A stretch of 11,972 nucleotides of DNA from CAYYYW01 sp964476245 (GCA_964476245.1 CAYYYW010000026.1:1-11972), one strand, 5' to 3'; counted from the stretch's first letter, positions 1 to 7,993 are shown. Numbers and translations are program-made. The notes: generated by a model from the sequence alone, not told the origin.

Positions 1-2
1 AA

Positions 3-173
3 TTACCCGAAATTCTCACCCTGAAACAAGCGTGTGAGATTTTGAATTGTCATCCAAATACTTTACGGAATTGGGATAATCAGGGGATTCTTAAAGCTAT
101 TCGGTTCGGGAAGCGCGGTGATAGGCGTTATAAAAAAGAAGACATAATGAATTTTATAAAACACAAAAGATAA
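3..173 (+). CDS. Helix-turn-helix (excisionase/MerR-like) protein, 3' part
   Basis: The start lies outside the window; 56 codons are visible, ending in TAA at 171-173. The peptide carries the usual features of the small HTH_17/excisionase family: LTLKQACEIL (helix 1 and turn), then HPNTLRNWDNQGIL (recognition helix and wing), a basic wing with FGKRGDRRY, and a closing KKEDIMNFI helix. Proteins of this type bind DNA as directionality factors of mobile elements or as small local regulators. It is followed after 52 nt by the DUF262 gene, so it may control the defence genes downstream. Family recognition is confident; the biological target is unknown. Similar small HTH genes are often found next to restriction genes in Patescibacteria, from general knowledge. 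Confidence 0.75.
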   Translation, partial: LPEILTLKQACEILNCHPNTLRNWDNQGILKAIRFGKRGDRRYKKEDIMNFIKHKR

Positions 174-231
174 CTTATGCAGGAAAAAGCAAAAGTGCGA
201 ATTAGAATAAATAAACTCCAAAAATATGGCA
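170..231 (+). repeat. Leader repeat, copy 1 (upstream of DUF262 gene)
   Basis: This 62-nt segment reaches into the ATGGCA start of the DUF262 gene and recurs at 2831-2891 in front of the next nuclease gene. The two copies differ by one single-base indel and seven substitutions, all of them transitions. The last 32 nt, including TAGAATAAATAAACT, are almost unchanged. TAGAAT at 203-208 is a five-of-six match to a -10 box and could drive a transcript with a very short 5' leader. No good -35 box is visible. The segment has no Shine-Dalgarno. Confidence 0.8.
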
Positions 232-242
232 CAAGTATTTAA
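177..242 (+). other. Possible upstream mini-ORF or fossil gene start, 21 codons
   Basis: An ATG at 177 in the context ATAACTTATG (near-identical to the start context of the RadC fusion gene at 3762) opens 21 codons, beginning MQEKAKVRIRINKLQKYG and ending in TAA at 240-242. It overlaps the first 17 nt of the DUF262 gene in another frame. The peptide resembles, from memory only, the first residues of some type I restriction R subunits. It may therefore be the remnant of a lost gene rather than a functional peptide. In the second leader copy the same frame is closed by TGA at codon 8. Confidence 0.2.
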
Positions 243-1986
243 GGCAACAAATTACGATATAGGCAGGATTACAGACGATATTGAGATTGGAGATTTAGCT
301 TTGCCAGACATTCAGAGACCATTTGTTTGGTATAAAAAAATCAAAAAAGTTAGAGACCTGTTTGATAGTATTTATAAGGGCTACCCTATCGGCTATTTAT
401 TGTTTTGGGAGAACGCAAACAGAAGCGACTACAAAAATATCGGCTTTGACGAAAAGAAAAGGAAAATTCCCCGTTTTCTTATAATTGACGGACAGCAAAG
501 GCTTACGGCTCTTTTTGCCGTATTAAAAGATCAAGAGATATTAACTCCCGATTTTGAAAAAGAAAAAATAAAAATTGCTTTCAAGCCCGTAGATGGGACA
601 TTTCAAGTTGGAGGCGCCGCAACCGACAGAGACCCAGAATACATACCAAACATTTCAATCCTCTGGTCGGGAGAGGGAGATTACTTTTTTATAAATAAAT
701 TTTTAACCGGGCTTAAAGAAAAAAGGGAGCTTTCTAAAAATGAGGAAAAAATAATTTCAACAAACATACAAAATTTAATAAACATACTCAAATATCCATT
801 AACAGCCCTTGAAATATCGCCAGATATTGACGAGGAGACCGTTTCTGATATTTTTGTTAGGATAAATAGTCAAGGCGTAAGCCTTACACAGGCAGATTTT
901 ATTTTAACCCTGCTTTCTGTCTTTTGGCAGGATGGCAGAAAAGAAATTGAGCAGTTTTGTATTGATAGCCGAAAAGCACCAGACGGAAACACAAAATACT
1001 CCTCATTTAACCATATTATCAAACCAGATCCAGACGATATACTCCGCACACTCGTAGGATTTACATTCAGCAGAGCAAAAATGAGAGATGTATATTCTAT
1101 TTTAAGAGGTAGGAGTGGCGATAATGAATTTTCTGAAAAATTAAGAGAGGAACAATTTGCATTATTGAAAGGCGACCTGCCAAAGATTACTAATAATACC
1201 AACTGGCAGAGTTTTCTAAAAACCCTAATCGGAATTGGCTACAAAAACGAAGAACTTATCTCATCAAAAAATGCTGTTTTGTTTAGTTATGTAATTTATC
1301 TGATAGGAAAAGAAAAATTAAACATTGAAAATCATAAATTGCAAAAAATAGTAGCGAAATGGTTTTCGATGTCCTCTCTAACTGGTCGTTATTCGTCCTC
1401 CCCAGAAACTATTTTTGAGAGCGACTTACACAAACTTGGAACTACTGAAAACAATTTTATGTTTTGGACTGAAAAAGTAATTGGCGACAACTTAACTGCC
1501 GATTTTTGGGATATAACCCTAATAAACGAATTGGAAACTTCCTCTGCCAGAAACCCAATGTCTAACGCTTACTTTGCGGCACTTAACTTTTTAGGTGCTC
1601 CCGTTTTATTTTCCAAAAGAATGGTAAGTGACTTATACGACCCATCAATAAAAGTTAAAAAGAAAAGGTTAGAAAAACACCATATTTTTCCAAGAAACTA
1701 CCTCATTAAAAATTATGGCTTTGATAAAGATAAAGATAAATCAAAAATAAACCAGATTGCCAATTTTACTTTTTTAGAGTTTGAGGAAAACATAGAAATA
1801 GGCGACATGTCTCCCAAAGAGTATTTTGACATATTGAAAAAAAGATTTAACGAGCAAGAAATAAATGAGATGTTAAAATTCCACGCCTTGCCAGACAATT
1901 TTTACGAGCTTAAATACGACGACTTTTTGGCGGAAAGGAGAAAAAGAATGGCAGGTATAATTAAAAAAGCATTTTATAAAATATGA
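226..1986 (+). CDS. DUF262 / HNH (GmrSD-type) nuclease-like protein
   Basis: A 586-residue protein of the DUF262 family. The N-terminal domain shows the ParB/Srx-like signature: QRPFVW at 30-35, a YPIG at 53-56 and the hallmark DGQQR at 88-92, followed by a long helical middle part. The C-terminus has a His-Me/HNH-like element (HHIFPR, 485-490) followed by NQIANFTFLE and a SPKEYF segment, typical of the DUF1524-like half of GmrSD proteins. In the known family, GmrSD cuts phage DNA carrying modified cytosines and uses nucleotides, so a type IV restriction or phage-defence role is likely; the substrate here is unknown. Length is normal and both active-site motifs are intact. The start has no Shine-Dalgarno and lies in the repeated leader. 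A small membrane protein gene follows after 32 nt. Confidence 0.85.
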   Translation: MAQVFKATNYDIGRITDDIEIGDLALPDIQRPFVWYKKIKKVRDLFDSIYKGYPIGYLLFWENANRSDYKNIGFDEKKRKIPRFLIIDGQQRLTALFAVLKDQEILTPDFEKEKIKIAFKPVDGTFQVGGAATDRDPEYIPNISILWSGEGDYFFINKFLTGLKEKRELSKNEEKIISTNIQNLINILKYPLTALEISPDIDEETVSDIFVRINSQGVSLTQADFILTLLSVFWQDGRKEIEQFCIDSRKAPDGNTKYSSFNHIIKPDPDDILRTLVGFTFSRAKMRDVYSILRGRSGDNEFSEKLREEQFALLKGDLPKITNNTNWQSFLKTLIGIGYKNEELISSKNAVLFSYVIYLIGKEKLNIENHKLQKIVAKWFSMSSLTGRYSSSPETIFESDLHKLGTTENNFMFWTEKVIGDNLTADFWDITLINELETSSARNPMSNAYFAALNFLGAPVLFSKRMVSDLYDPSIKVKKKRLEKHHIFPRNYLIKNYGFDKDKDKSKINQIANFTFLEFEENIEIGDMSPKEYFDILKKRFNEQEINEMLKFHALPDNFYELKYDDFLAERRKRMAGIIKKAFYKI

Positions 1987-2018
1987 CAGACAAAAATTAT
2001 AAATTAAATTAAAAAATT

Positions 2019-2771
2019 ATGAAAAGAATTATAATAAGCAAAAAATTTTGGGTTATCTTGGGTGGGGTAGCCATTATTTTGGTTGGTAGTTTGATATTCT
2101 TATTTTCTTATACTTATTCTGTATCAGGTAAAATAACTGATATAACGAACCAGCAAGCAGTTAAGGGAGTAAAAGTTGCGGTGGCTGGAAATAGTCAAGA
2201 AACAAACGAGCAAGGTAATTATAAGATTAGTGGCATTAAGATTTATCAGAAAAAAGCTATGGTTATTAGTGTGCCAAGCCAATATACAAAACAGGGCGAT
2301 ATTCAAATGGATTATAAAACCCGAAAATTCGTAAAGGATTTTACTATTGAACCGACACTTGAGGAATTGGTTAGTAGAATTTTAATCGGCTATAAAAATG
2401 GGCAATATGATTATCTTTGGGATTTAATGCACGCAGACGACAAAGTTTATTGGGAAAGTAAAGATAACTATAAAAATTTGTTATCACAAAGAGATACGAT
2501 ATACAAAAAGAATAGTTATTCAATAAAATCATCAACCATTGGACAAAACATAAGACAACTTGACATTTGGAAGTCTCCAATCACAGACAAAGAATATAGG
2601 GGGGTTAGTGAAGTGCCAACAAATAATATAATGGTTGAGCAGGGAAAAGAACAACCCCAAACAGAATTAACCTACTACCAAAGAACAGACGGCTTTTATC
2701 ATTATTTTACTTCTGTCAACAAAGACGCCCTTAAAAAAGCTATGGACGCCTACAACGCTCTTTATAAGTAA
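2019..2771 (+). CDS. Single-pass membrane protein with carboxypeptidase-regulatory-like domain
   Basis: A 250-residue protein of unknown function. Residues 1-10 are basic, then a single hydrophobic helix (about 11-33) acts as an uncleaved signal anchor. Residues 35-75 read VSGKITD..AVKGVKVAV...TNEQGNYKISGI, the pattern of a CarboxypepD_reg-like beta-sandwich (about 35-110). The remaining part (113-250) is mixed alpha/beta with many aromatics, and its overall shape could be an NTF2-like fold, but I do not recognise a family. The protein most likely sits on the outer face of the cytoplasmic membrane. It starts 32 nt behind the DUF262 gene, so co-transcription is plausible, but nothing shows that it takes part in defence. 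The start ATG has no Shine-Dalgarno. Confidence 0.65.
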   Translation: MKRIIISKKFWVILGGVAIILVGSLIFLFSYTYSVSGKITDITNQQAVKGVKVAVAGNSQETNEQGNYKISGIKIYQKKAMVISVPSQYTKQGDIQMDYKTRKFVKDFTIEPTLEELVSRILIGYKNGQYDYLWDLMHADDKVYWESKDNYKNLLSQRDTIYKKNSYSIKSSTIGQNIRQLDIWKSPITDKEYRGVSEVPTNNIMVEQGKEQPQTELTYYQRTDGFYHYFTSVNKDALKKAMDAYNALYK

Positions 2772-2830
2772 AAAGATATAGCTTTCAAAGTTAATGCTAT
2801 TCAATTTATGGGCATACCAAAGCTAAAAAA

Positions 2831-2891
2831 ATAACTATGCAGAAAGAAGTAGGAGTGTGAATTAGAATAAATAAACTTCAAAAATATGGCA
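2831..2891 (+). repeat. Leader repeat, copy 2 (upstream of PD-(D/E)XK gene)
   Basis: The second copy of the leader found at 170-231. It again runs into an ATGGCA start codon context, here of the nuclease gene at 2886. The -10-like TAGAAT is kept at 2863-2868, with the same spacing to the ATG as in copy 1. The mini-reading frame seen in copy 1 is broken by TGA at 2858-2860. The two copies lie as direct repeats around the DUF262 and membrane-protein genes. Confidence 0.8.
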
Positions 2892-3755
2892 AGAATAAAT
2901 TTACAAACAGGCCAAATAATTAAACCCCAAGAATTTACAGGCGGGGATCCAGAACGCCAACTACAACGATATACTGAAAAACATTTAAAACAATTTTTTC
3001 AATGTTTTTATTTAAGAAGTTTTTATAAGATACCAAGCGGAGAAATTGACACGCTTGCAATTACTGAGGACGGCAATCCTTGTATTATTGAGTATAAGCA
3101 TAGACAGGAAGATACAATAATAAATCAAATAGTTTTTTACTATGACTGGCTAATGCAAAGGCCTACAAAGTTTGAATTTGAAAGGGTTGTTAAAGAAAAC
3201 GAAGCTACAAAAAACCTTGAAGTTGACTGGTCTAAAATTCGCTTAATTTGTGTAGCAAAACAATACTCTCAATGGGATATTAGCTTGATTAAGCATTTGG
3301 ATACCGAAATTGAATGTTATAGCTATACTTACCACGAAAACGAATTGGACATTTACCATGACCATATTGTTAATCAATTTAAGAAGCAGAAAAGTTATAC
3401 GGGAGATCAAGTAAATAAAGTTATTACATTAGAAGACCACAGGAATAGGGCAGATAAAGAGAGTAAAGAGCTTTTAGATAAATTAAGAAATGAAGTATTA
3501 AAAATTGGTGATGATATTAAAGAGGGCTACGCTCCAAATTACATAAAATACTATGTTAATACCACTTTTTTAGCTGTCCATGTAAGGAAAAAATGGTTAA
3601 TAATTGACCTACATAGCCTACATAGCTTTGAAGATCCCAAAAAGTTAGCCAAAGATATTTCCGATAGAAACTGGAGGGAGATGAAAATTGATAATATGGA
3701 CAAATTAAATTATGCTTTGGATTTAATAAAACAAGCATACAAAAATCAACATTAA
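2886..3755 (+). CDS. PD-(D/E)XK (NucS-like) nuclease with C-terminal DUF5655 domain
   Basis: A 289-residue two-domain protein. The N-terminal part (about 25-165) shows a PD-(D/E)XK core: GEIDTLAI with D55, then IIEYKH with E69 and K71, and a downstream QIVFYYDWL (Q81 onwards), as in NucS/RecB-like nucleases. The C-terminal part (about 190-289) matches DUF5655: ELLDKLRNEVLKI, then YIKYYVNTTFLAVHVRKKWLIIDL in pieces, DPKKLAKDIS and a final LIKQAY. The family is expected to bind or cut DNA, and DUF5655 is often attached to nucleases or found alone in accessory regions. Catalytic residues appear intact. The next gene starts 6 nt downstream, so this is probably the first gene of a four-gene operon that also carries restriction-modification enzymes. 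No Shine-Dalgarno is present. Confidence 0.78.
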   Translation: MARINLQTGQIIKPQEFTGGDPERQLQRYTEKHLKQFFQCFYLRSFYKIPSGEIDTLAITEDGNPCIIEYKHRQEDTIINQIVFYYDWLMQRPTKFEFERVVKENEATKNLEVDWSKIRLICVAKQYSQWDISLIKHLDTEIECYSYTYHENELDIYHDHIVNQFKKQKSYTGDQVNKVITLEDHRNRADKESKELLDKLRNEVLKIGDDIKEGYAPNYIKYYVNTTFLAVHVRKKWLIIDLHSLHSFEDPKKLAKDISDRNWREMKIDNMDKLNYALDLIKQAYKNQH

Positions 3756-3761
3756 ATAACT

Positions 3762-5573
3762 ATGCCAAGAATAAAGGATATACCAAAAGTAGATCGCCCA
3801 AGGGAAAGATTCCTCAAAAAAGGGGCGGAAGCTCTTTCTAAAAGTGATCTTTTGGCTATTTTACTTGGAAGTGGCATCAAAGGGAAAAATGTTCAAAAAC
3901 TTGCTCAACAAATAATTCAAAAATTTAGTAAAGATTTTTTAAATATAACCGTTGATGATTTGCAAGGAATTTCGGGAATTGGACAGGCGAAAGCCCTCCA
4001 AGTTGCATCGGCAATTTCTTTAGTAAAAAGATATTATCAAGACGAGAAAACGAATGAAATTATCATCAAAAATTCTCAGGATGTTTTATCGCTCACCCAT
4101 GATATTAGGGATAAAAAAAAGGAACATTTGCTTTGTCTATATCTTAATGCAAGGAATCTCTTACTTAAAAAAGAAATTATTAGCATAGGGTTGCTTGATA
4201 AAACACTACTCCACCCAAGAGAAATATTCTATCCTGCAACAGAGCTAAATGCTGCGAGTGTTATTTTGGTGCATAACCATCCGTCAGGAAATTTTTCACC
4301 AAGCGAAAAAGATACTCAAATTGTTGAAAAGATAGCTCAAGCAGGAGAAATAATGGGGATTCCTGTTATTGATTTTATTATTGTTTCCGAAAATGGTCAT
4401 TATAGTTTTTATGAAAAATTAAAAAATCAAAATAAAAGCATTGATTATGTTGTTGACGGTGTTCAAGTGGCACTCTTTGCTTTGTTAGAAGTTGAAAAAC
4501 CAACTTATGAGATAAGTGCTGAAAAAATCAAAGAAAATTATTTTTATATTCCGCAAGTAAAAGAAAATCATATTCAATTACATAATCGCAGATATATTGG
4601 AAATAAACACAAACTAATTGAATGGATTTTTTCTATTATTAGCAAAGAATGTAGCGGAAATTCTTTTGCGGATATTTTTGCAGGAACGGGGGTTATATCG
4701 GCCGTGGCTACAAAACATTTCGGGAAAGTGTTACTAAATGATTTTTTACATTCTAATTATGTAATATATCGTGCCTTTTTCGGGAATGAAGTATGGGATA
4801 AAAATAAGATAGATAACATTATTAAAAGCTATAATAATATTTATAGTGGTGATTTAGAAGATAATTATTTTTCAAAAAACTTTGGCGGTAAATTTTTCAG
4901 TAATAATTCAGCTAAAATTATCGGCTTTATCAGGGAAAACATTGAAGAAAACAAAAACAATTTAACGGAGAGAGAATATTTTATGTTGCTTGCATCATTG
5001 CTTTATACGGCTGATAAAATCGCTAATACCGTTGGGCATTTTGATGCTTATTTTAAAAAAGATTTTGTAAATGATAGTTTCTTTATGAAACCGATTGATC
5101 CGATTAATACTCAAGAGATATCTATTTTTCAAGAAGACACAAATGTTCTGGCAAAAAAGATAAAGGCAGATGTGGTCTATATTGATCCGCCCTATAATTC
5201 CAGACAATACAGTCGTTTTTATCATGTACTTGAAACATTGACCAAATGGGATAAGCCAAAACTTTATGGAGTTGCGCTAAAACCAGATCCAGAAAATATG
5301 AGCGATTACTGCCGAGCTAATGCCAAAGAAAAATTTGCAGAACTTGTGAGAGATATTGATGCTCAATTTTTGGTTGTTTCGTATAATAATACATACGATT
5401 CAAAAAGTAATTCATCAAAAAATAAAATTACACTTCAAGAAATTGAAAAAATCTTACAAGCAAAAGGTAAAACAAAAGTTTTTGAAAAAAACTATAGACA
5501 TTTTAATGCCGGGAATACAAATTTTAATAATCACAAAGAGTATTTGTTCGTAACTAATAACCAACATGAATAA
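3762..5573 (+). CDS. RadC (JAB/MPN) fused to D12-class DNA adenine methyltransferase
   Basis: A 603-residue fusion in one uninterrupted frame. Residues 1-220 are a complete RadC: RPRERFLKKGAEALSKSDLL, a helix-hairpin-helix near 66-80 (LQGISGIG), and a JAMM metal site formed by E138, H171, H173, S181 and D184 (HNHPSG...PSEKD). Residues about 270-603 are a D12-class N6-adenine methyltransferase: NRRYIGNKHKLI (275-286), motif I FAGTG (306-310) and motif IV DPPYNSRQY (475-483), the latter of the type seen in FokI-like type IIS methyltransferases. A linker of about 50 residues of no known type (221-270) joins them. The methyltransferase probably protects host DNA from the AlwI-type nuclease encoded downstream. 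What RadC adds is unknown. It overlaps the next gene by 8 bp, implying coupled translation. Confidence 0.88.
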   Translation: MPRIKDIPKVDRPRERFLKKGAEALSKSDLLAILLGSGIKGKNVQKLAQQIIQKFSKDFLNITVDDLQGISGIGQAKALQVASAISLVKRYYQDEKTNEIIIKNSQDVLSLTHDIRDKKKEHLLCLYLNARNLLLKKEIISIGLLDKTLLHPREIFYPATELNAASVILVHNHPSGNFSPSEKDTQIVEKIAQAGEIMGIPVIDFIIVSENGHYSFYEKLKNQNKSIDYVVDGVQVALFALLEVEKPTYEISAEKIKENYFYIPQVKENHIQLHNRRYIGNKHKLIEWIFSIISKECSGNSFADIFAGTGVISAVATKHFGKVLLNDFLHSNYVIYRAFFGNEVWDKNKIDNIIKSYNNIYSGDLEDNYFSKNFGGKFFSNNSAKIIGFIRENIEENKNNLTEREYFMLLASLLYTADKIANTVGHFDAYFKKDFVNDSFFMKPIDPINTQEISIFQEDTNVLAKKIKADVVYIDPPYNSRQYSRFYHVLETLTKWDKPKLYGVALKPDPENMSDYCRANAKEKFAELVRDIDAQFLVVSYNNTYDSKSNSSKNKITLQEIEKILQAKGKTKVFEKNYRHFNAGNTNFNNHKEYLFVTNNQHE

Positions 5574-6471
5574 CAAAATCAAAAGATCCCCGTTATTTTA
5601 TGTCGGGGATAAATACAAACTAATGAAGCAACTGGTAAATTTATTTCCCAAAGAAGTGAATAATTTTTATGAACCTTTTGTTGGTGGAGGCACTGTATTT
5701 TTAAACATTGAAGCAAAGAAGTATTTTTTAAATGATATAAACAAACACCTCATTAACATACATAAGTTTTTAATGAAAAATGCGAATAATCCAAACCCGT
5801 TTTTTAAAAACATTGAAAAAGTAATATCAAAATATAAATTATCTAAATCTTATAAAGAAGATTTAATCCCCGATTCACTAAAAAAAGAATGGAAAAAAAC
5901 TTATTTTGCCCGATTTAACAAAGAGGGATACGAAAAATTGAGAGCGTGCGTGAATAATAACGAAAAAAATGACCCTCTGATTTTATATATTTTGCTTATA
6001 TATGGGTTTAACAGAATGTTGAGATTTAATGGTGGTGGCAAATTCAATCTTCCTGTGGGGAATGTTGATTTTAATAAAAACGTAGTTAATGCCCTAAACG
6101 GCTATTTTGATTTTGTAAATGATAAGAAAATCACAATTACATCAAATGATTTTAAGAAGTTTTTTTCAGAGAAACAATATTTTAAAAATGATTTTGTTTA
6201 TTTAGATCCTCCCTATTTAATAACCGCTAGCGAATATAATAAGTTTTGGGATTCAAGGTCTGAGTCTGACTTGTTAAGCTTAATTGATAATTTAGACAAA
6301 AAGGGCGTTAAATTTGCCTTATCAAATGTTACGCATTACAACGGAAGCAAAAATGACCTTTTAATAGAGTGGATAAAAAAATACAAAGTACATAAAATTG
6401 AAAGCAACTACATTAATTACCACAATAATGGGAAAAAAATAATCAAAGAGGTCTTAGTCACTAACTATTAA
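5566..6471 (+). CDS. D12-class DNA adenine N6-methyltransferase (Dam/DpnII type)
   Basis: A 301-residue enzyme with all landmarks of the Dam/DpnII group: FYVGDKYKLM at the N-terminus (SAM pocket start), motif I YEPFVGGGTVF (35-45), the target-recognition-side segment GFNRMLRFNGGGKFNLPVGN (147-166) and motif IV DPPY (214-217). Length is normal for the family. It transfers a methyl group from SAM to adenine N6 in a short DNA site; family members often recognise GATC or extensions of it, which would suit a GGATC-type system. The start overlaps the end of the RadC fusion by 8 bp and the endonuclease gene follows 4 nt after its stop, so it belongs to the same operon. The exact target cannot be read from the sequence. 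Confidence 0.9.
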   Translation: MNNKIKRSPLFYVGDKYKLMKQLVNLFPKEVNNFYEPFVGGGTVFLNIEAKKYFLNDINKHLINIHKFLMKNANNPNPFFKNIEKVISKYKLSKSYKEDLIPDSLKKEWKKTYFARFNKEGYEKLRACVNNNEKNDPLILYILLIYGFNRMLRFNGGGKFNLPVGNVDFNKNVVNALNGYFDFVNDKKITITSNDFKKFFSEKQYFKNDFVYLDPPYLITASEYNKFWDSRSESDLLSLIDNLDKKGVKFALSNVTHYNGSKNDLLIEWIKKYKVHKIESNYINYHNNGKKIIKEVLVTNY

Positions 6472-6475
6472 AATT

Positions 6476-7993
6476 ATGAAAAAAAGACAACCCGAATATA
6501 AACCGTTACTATTTACGACAACAATGAGAAATCCTGAACGACTGAAGGATTTCTTAGCCGTGCTTGGTGAGTACGATGACAAAATTTTAACAAACGAAAT
6601 TATTGATAAAGTGGCTAAAATTTTAATTCAAAAAGGGCTATATCAGCCTATGAAAATATCGCAAGTAATAAAAGATAAATGGAAAAACGAAATAGAACTA
6701 AGCGAGACTGAAACCGAAGAAGTATTTGCTGACAATCCACAAAGTCACAAAGAAGCAGGTTTTGAGAGAGGTTGGCCATCAAGATTTGACACTTGGTTTA
6801 AAATTGCCAAGGAACTTGGTTTTGTTTGGTATTGGCCAAACGAAGAAATAAAATTTTCCGAAAGCGGGAAAATGTTGTTAGACAAAGAAAAACCAGAAAA
6901 TGAATTAATGGTTTTTGCTAATGCTTTCGCAAAATACCAGCGACAAAATCCGTTTCGTAGAGTTTTAAATAAAAATGTACCATTGATCTTACTAATACAA
7001 ACAATAAAACTCCTAGATAATGACCCTGCTTATAATGGCACGGGTATTTCAAGGTTAGAAATTCCGTTATTGCTCTGTTGGCAAAATAATAATGCAGAAA
7101 GTTTGTATCGTGAAATAAAAAAGTTGCGCAAAAAACATGGCTATTCGCCAAGCAACGAGATAGTTTTAGATCTTTGCTATGAATTATTAAACGAAACCAA
7201 AAGAGACGATAATTCTATCTTAGGGGATTATCCTGATGATTTTATTCGTAAAATGCGTTTGACTGGTTTATTTTCTTTGCGTGGGGGTGGACGTTTCATT
7301 GACATCAACACAAAAGAAATGTCGACGGTAAATTACATTTTAAAAAATTATATTTCTTACCCAACATTTGAGGCTGAAAAAGATTATTTTAATTATATTG
7401 GCAAAGTTGATACTAATTTGATTGCAACGCTTTCCGTCTATAAAACTCCTATTAGAACGACCAAGGCGGAGTTGGAAAAATGGGTAAATCATTATGCGTG
7501 GGAATCAATTAAAACCGAAATGCTTAATTTAGCACAGAAAAAATCTTCCGAGGACGATATTCTAAGAGTAATAGAACAGCCTTTGCGCTTGGAGTTTTTA
7601 ACCTCTTTAGCTATTCTCAAAAAATTACCAAATGTAATAGTAAAGCCAAATTTTGTCTCAGATGATGAGGGCTTGCCAACGAGTTTTGCATCGGGTGGAA
7701 ATCCTGATATTGAATGTATAGAAAACAGCGAAACGGCTTTAGTAGAGGTTACTTTACTAACAGGTACACAACAACATATCAGAGAATCTTTTTCAGTGCA
7801 AAGACATCTTGAAGAATACATGAAAAAAGGTACTAAATCGTATTCTGTGTTTATTTCGCCAAAATCTTTTATTGATACTGAACGCTACTTTAAATTTATC
7901 AAAAATGATGGTTTTGAAGTAAGAATTTCTGATATTGATAAATTTGTCCACAGTCTTGAAGAAAAGACAACATTGAATGAAGCGACCTTGTAA
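6476..7993 (+). CDS. AlwI-family type IIS restriction endonuclease
   Basis: A 505-residue protein that I assign to the AlwI restriction family from its opening FTTTMRNPERLKDFLAVL (13-30), the SRFDTWFKIAKELGF segment (near 101-115) and a C-terminal core with NPDIE (D411) followed by LVEVTL (E424) and a QRHLEE helix. D411 and E424-x-T426 take the place of a PD-(D/E)XK centre in which lysine is replaced by threonine; whether this is normal for the family I cannot confirm. AlwI itself recognises GGATC and cuts outside it. Two adenine methyltransferases precede it in the same operon, which fits an asymmetric site needing one methyltransferase per strand. The gene starts 4 nt behind the methyltransferase stop. 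It ends over the remnant of another restriction-modification gene. Confidence 0.72.
   Translation: MKKRQPEYKPLLFTTTMRNPERLKDFLAVLGEYDDKILTNEIIDKVAKILIQKGLYQPMKISQVIKDKWKNEIELSETETEEVFADNPQSHKEAGFERGWPSRFDTWFKIAKELGFVWYWPNEEIKFSESGKMLLDKEKPENELMVFANAFAKYQRQNPFRRVLNKNVPLILLIQTIKLLDNDPAYNGTGISRLEIPLLLCWQNNNAESLYREIKKLRKKHGYSPSNEIVLDLCYELLNETKRDDNSILGDYPDDFIRKMRLTGLFSLRGGGRFIDINTKEMSTVNYILKNYISYPTFEAEKDYFNYIGKVDTNLIATLSVYKTPIRTTKAELEKWVNHYAWESIKTEMLNLAQKKSSEDDILRVIEQPLRLEFLTSLAILKKLPNVIVKPNFVSDDEGLPTSFASGGNPDIECIENSETALVEVTLLTGTQQHIRESFSVQRHLEEYMKKGTKSYSVFISPKSFIDTERYFKFIKNDGFEVRISDIDKFVHSLEEKTTLNEATL

Noticed and set aside
226..1986. Alternative genetic code with TGA as glycine or tryptophan
   Set aside because: TGA ends the DUF262 gene and the 8141 gene exactly where their domains end, and TGG is used for tryptophan throughout.
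2779..2825. TAGCTTT/AAAGCTA inverted repeat as a terminator of the membrane-protein gene
   Set aside because: The 7-bp stem has a 33-nt loop and is followed by A-rich rather than T-rich sequence on the + strand.
5356..5553. 65-codon + strand frame inside the RadC-methyltransferase gene
   Set aside because: Lysine-rich shadow in another frame of a clearly conserved methyltransferase domain.
3762..5573. RadC-methyltransferase fusion as an assembly or frameshift artefact
   Set aside because: The frame is continuous through a 50-residue linker, RadC ends naturally before it, and the methyltransferase has no start codon context of its own near its first motif; read data were not available to exclude it fully.
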